From an uncultured Polynucleobacter sp. (lineage in GTDB: Bacteria; Pseudomonadota; Gammaproteobacteria; Burkholderiales; Burkholderiaceae): DNA of 17,478 bases. Shown piece by piece: positions 15,895 to 17,478 of this stretch (its first letter is position 1; each line of letters begins with the position of its first letter). Location of the stretch: assembly GCA_937996825.1 (NCBI GenBank), contig CALKUJ010000082.1, positions 1 through 17,478 of the forward strand, written 5' to 3'. The notes beneath the pieces were generated by a model that worked only from the letters and a program-made list of their open reading frames with translations, did no database searches and was not told the origin of the DNA. The position numbers and the translations under genes were made by a program.

Positions 15895-15904
15895 GGATTA
15901 CTCT

Positions 15905-16216
15905 TTATTTGAATTTATAAAACTGTTGATTGAGGTAAGCCACTAAGTCAGCTTCATCTTCGGGGAATAAGTCCAAACGTAATTCAGTATTGCACATGTT
16001 TACCATGAACTTGAGGCGAGCGGGATCTTTGACTTTGCGATCAGCTCTGGTGTAAATGATGTCGCCGTTACTGAGACCAGATTTTTGGGCGTGACATTGA
16101 TAGCACTTGGCTTGATGAAGAGTTTTGCCATTATTTACATCCGCAGAAAATACGGGTGCTGTGATCAGAGTCGATGCAAGGATAAGGCTTGCTGAGATGA
16201 TTGATTTTTTGAGCAT
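15905..16216 (-). CDS. Small periplasmic c-type cytochrome
   Basis: A 103-residue secreted monohaem cytochrome. The signal peptide MLKKSIISASLILASTLITAPVFSA is probably cut after A25. The haem motif CYQCH has Cys38, Cys41 and axial His42; likely distal ligands are Met71 or Met74 in FMVNMCN. The mature protein of about 78 residues is small even for class I cytochromes, and the additional Cys75 next to Met74 is unusual. A GGAGA ribosome site precedes the ATG. It is followed by the TauE-like gene (ten bases), forming a probable two-gene operon, and lies about 27 bases beyond the 3' end of 6S RNA. It may carry electrons from a periplasmic dehydrogenase to the terminal oxidase; the partner is unknown. 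Confidence 0.88.
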   Translation of the reverse strand: MLKKSIISASLILASTLITAPVFSADVNNGKTLHQAKCYQCHAQKSGLSNGDIIYTRADRKVKDPARLKFMVNMCNTELRLDLFPEDEADLVAYLNQQFYKFK

Positions 16217-16242
16217 CGCGATTCTCCACTAAAGGTCTTTTA

Positions 16243-16435
16243 AAGATTCCCCACCTTGGCCGCTAGGCCGTCATCCTGAACCCAGTAGGTTCAAGGTGGC
16301 ATGGCAATAATGTTTCGGGTACATCAAGTCTTTCAGGGAGAGTATGACCCGAAGGCTGACTCTATGAGTAACGAGACGCTCGCGCCCACACTATATGGCC
16401 CACGCCTGATGCTTGCGCATCGGTTCAAGGAACTA
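16243..16435 (-). ncRNA. ssrS: 6S RNA
   Basis: A regulatory RNA that binds sigma-70 RNA polymerase by mimicking an open promoter. The minus-strand sequence contains segments matching E. coli 6S: GATG followed by CGCAAGC and GTGGGCC near the 5' end, and CACCTTGAACC ... GGGTTCA with a following GGCCTAGCGGCC and GGGGAATC at the 3' end. The TGAACC/GGTTCA hairpin is at 16277-16293. The 5' (AGTTCC) and 3' (GGAATCT) ends can pair, closing the long rod. Its position directly after zapA is the conserved location. The termini are estimated from pairing, so they may be off by several bases; as drawn, the 5' end overlaps the last codons of zapA. The usual fau/ygfA neighbour is absent. Confidence 0.88.
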
Positions 16436-16775
16436 TTGGCCTTGGCGCACCAGGTAGGGAAAGCATTTTCAGCGCAGAATCCACAGATGCTTCAATTTGA
16501 TCAACTTTGCCTTGTAGGGCAACCATTTGATCAAGGCTGGCACCTGGATTTTCTGTGTTGCTGAGGTTCATTTTGGCAGCTTGAAGGTCACCAGCTAATT
16601 TAATAGCAGTCATGATGGCGGCGCGTTCAATGCTGCGATTACCTCCAGATAATGCTGCTTCAAGTTGTTCATCAACGATGGCGGCGGCAGCTCTGAGGCT
16701 AGTTTCATGTTCTGGCGTTGTGGAAAACGCAAATTTCTGGCCTGCCAGAGTAATTTCAATGCGGTGTTGGCTCAT
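16425..16775 (-). CDS. zapA: Cell division protein ZapA
   Basis: A 116-residue cytosolic FtsZ-binding protein that bundles protofilaments and stabilises the Z-ring. The N-terminal beta-sheet head IEITLAGQKFAFSTTPEHETSLRAAAAIVDEQL (about 5-39) is the ZapA signature, followed by the IERAAIMTAIKLAGDL dimer helix and a C-terminal coiled coil (about 60-105). Its start overlaps the upstream coiled-coil gene by four bases (ATGA, 16772-16775), so the two are translationally coupled. Directly downstream is 6S RNA, whose 5' end may overlap the stop codon. Confidence 0.95.
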   Translation of the reverse strand: MSQHRIEITLAGQKFAFSTTPEHETSLRAAAAIVDEQLEAALSGGNRSIERAAIMTAIKLAGDLQAAKMNLSNTENPGASLDQMVALQGKVDQIEASVDSALKMLSLPGAPRPIVP

Positions 16776-17014
16776 TGCATATCCTTAGGGTGGACAGAAA
16801 GTAAGTCAAGCTGGCCTGTATCTGTTTGACTTGGTAATTTTTCCAAGATTTGCTGGATACGTGCCTGAGCATCTTCGATTTTGGTCTCAAGGGCCAAGCG
16901 TTCTTTATGGGATTGCTCCACAGCTTCTAGTAAAGCCTTGGTTTTACCCTCTAGGCGCTCTAGACTGTCTTGCAAACGGCTGTATGAATTGTTTGTAAGT
17001 TCTGACATAGGCAT
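16772..17014 (-). CDS. ZapB-like small coiled-coil protein
   Basis: An 80-residue protein from ATG 17014 (MPMSELTNN). Residues about 10-60 form a single predicted coiled coil (LQDSLERLEGKTKALLEAVEQSHKERLALETKIEDAQARIQQIL), followed by a short polar tail. It overlaps zapA by ATGA and matches the short coiled-coil proteins commonly encoded just upstream of zapA in betaproteobacteria, likely a ZapB-type partner in Z-ring assembly. A longer frame could begin at 17068, but its extra 18 residues run through the promoter and leader region of the divergent btuB gene and look non-coding, so I chose the later start; the next Met (17008) is also possible. No clear ribosome site is visible. Confidence 0.8.
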   Translation of the reverse strand: MPMSELTNNSYSRLQDSLERLEGKTKALLEAVEQSHKERLALETKIEDAQARIQQILEKLPSQTDTGQLDLLSVHPKDMQ

Positions 17015-17061
17015 ATTGTATATACTACACGCGTTCTTAGGTGCTCTTGGAAGATAACAAT

Positions 17062-17232
17062 CTACCAAAGTTAAACGGGAAACAGGGGTCTAATTAGTCT
17101 AAAACTAAAGGATAACCTGTGCTGCCCCCGCAACGGTAAGTGAACGCACGCAAGTGCCGGCTCAATCGATATACCACTGGCTTAGGCTGGGAAGGTCATT
17201 GAGTTAGTTTCATAAGCCCGGATACCGGCCTG
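17062..17232 (+). promoter_or_regulatory. Cobalamin riboswitch
   Basis: The aptamer shows the class landmarks in order: AAACGGGAAACAGG (from 17073), the core CTGCCCCCGCAACGGTAA (17122-17139) that forms the central junction, and the B12-box AAGCCCGGATACCGGCC (17214-17230). Adenosylcobalamin binding should lower expression of the receptor gene downstream. TATACT (17021-17026) is a candidate -10 for the leader, without an evident -35. The outer edges (P1) are approximate. Confidence 0.95.
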
Positions 17233-17257
17233 GAATGGTTAATTGAGCTGCGGGGAC

Positions 17258-17317
17258 GTTGCTCAGTTATGAAGGTTCCGTGCTTGCGGGGGAACAAGCC
17301 AGCGACCATTGTTTTTT
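17258..17317 (+). terminator. Riboswitch expression platform, possible terminator
   Basis: GTTGCT (17258-17263) can pair with AGCGAC (17301-17306) with one G-U, enclosing an inner hairpin GTTCC/GGAAC (17275-17279, 17291-17295); six T follow shortly after (17312-17317). This resembles an interrupted intrinsic terminator between aptamer and start codon, 14 bases before the ATG. A role in blocking the ribosome site instead is equally possible, as the leader has no strong Shine-Dalgarno. Confidence 0.5.
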
Positions 17318-17330
17318 GAAAGTTAATCCT

Positions 17331-17478
17331 ATGTTCACTAAACCAAGCAAGGTTGCGCTCGCCTGCGCAGGCATTTTTGCAACCATTTCAACAGCACATG
17401 CACAAACCAATTCTGAATTTAATCCGGTGGTAGTGTCGGCAAGCAGATTTGAGCAATCAACCCGTGATGTACCAGCAC
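17331..17478 (+). CDS. btuB: BtuB-like TonB-dependent vitamin B12 receptor, N-terminal fragment
   Basis: The window ends after 49 residues. A signal peptide (MFTKPSKVALACAGIFATISTAHA, cut before QTN) leads to NPVVVSASRFEQSTRDVPA, in which VVVSASRFEQ is the TonB box and start of the plug domain as in BtuB-type outer-membrane receptors. The cobalamin riboswitch just upstream strongly supports B12 or another corrinoid as ligand. The missing part would hold the rest of the plug and the 22-strand barrel. The ATG lacks a strong ribosome site, which may be part of the regulation. Confidence 0.88.
   Translation, partial: MFTKPSKVALACAGIFATISTAHAQTNSEFNPVVVSASRFEQSTRDVPA

Noticed and set aside
16301..16564. 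87-codon plus-strand ORF across the 6S RNA and zapA
   Set aside because: It lies antisense to a structured RNA and to a well-recognised gene, its protein resembles no family, and its reading frame is explained by the opposite-strand constraint.
17015..17068. N-terminal extension of the ZapB-like protein to 17068
   Set aside because: The added residues run through the btuB promoter region and have no coiled-coil or family character; a start at 17014 is simpler.

Overview
The window looks like chromosomal DNA of a betaproteobacterium of the order Burkholderiales, most like a low-GC freshwater lineage such as Polynucleobacter. This is an inference from about 45% GC, a Bug-type (TctC) binding protein, a CysB-type regulator, the divergent lptFG / pepA-holC arrangement, and zapA followed directly by 6S RNA. 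It is gene-dense: no stretch over 300 bases lacks a gene or structured RNA.

Left part (1-3913): a truncated, unusually GC-rich yebC start on the minus strand; a plus-strand pair of an MDR quinone oxidoreductase and a beta-hydroxyacid dehydrogenase; tRNA-Leu(CAA); a short AT-rich patch with two small genes (an unknown 73-residue ORF and a MarR-like winged-helix protein); then rlmJ (23S rRNA methyltransferase).

Core part (3935-10210): a minus-strand block of lptF-lptG (permeases of the LPS export machine) and cysB (LysR-type sulfur regulator). A 27-bp dyad lies just upstream of cysB. Divergent from lptF run pepA-holC (leucyl aminopeptidase and DNA polymerase III chi) and then lgt (lipoprotein diacylglyceryl transferase).

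Accessory metabolic part (10244-15061): a three-copy 13-bp tandem repeat, then a four-gene malonate-use cluster. Its genes are a GntR/FCD regulator, malonyl-CoA decarboxylase, a TctC/Bug periplasmic binding protein and malonyl-CoA synthetase, closed by a strong bidirectional hairpin terminator. The implied pathway is capture of malonate in the periplasm, activation to malonyl-CoA by the synthetase, and decarboxylation to acetyl-CoA, under a malonate-responsive repressor. No membrane transporter for malonate is present in the window, so the Bug protein must use TctAB-type permeases encoded elsewhere.

Right part (15073-17478): a minus-strand pair of a small c-type cytochrome and a TauE/SafE-family permease; 6S RNA; zapA and a ZapB-like coiled-coil gene (Z-ring assembly). 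Divergent from these, a cobalamin riboswitch precedes a truncated btuB-like TonB-dependent receptor. Most genes are ordinary conserved ones. The best candidates for a second look are the malonate cluster with its substituted transport component and nested operator, the cysB dyad, the riboswitch expression platform, and the compositionally odd yebC fragment.
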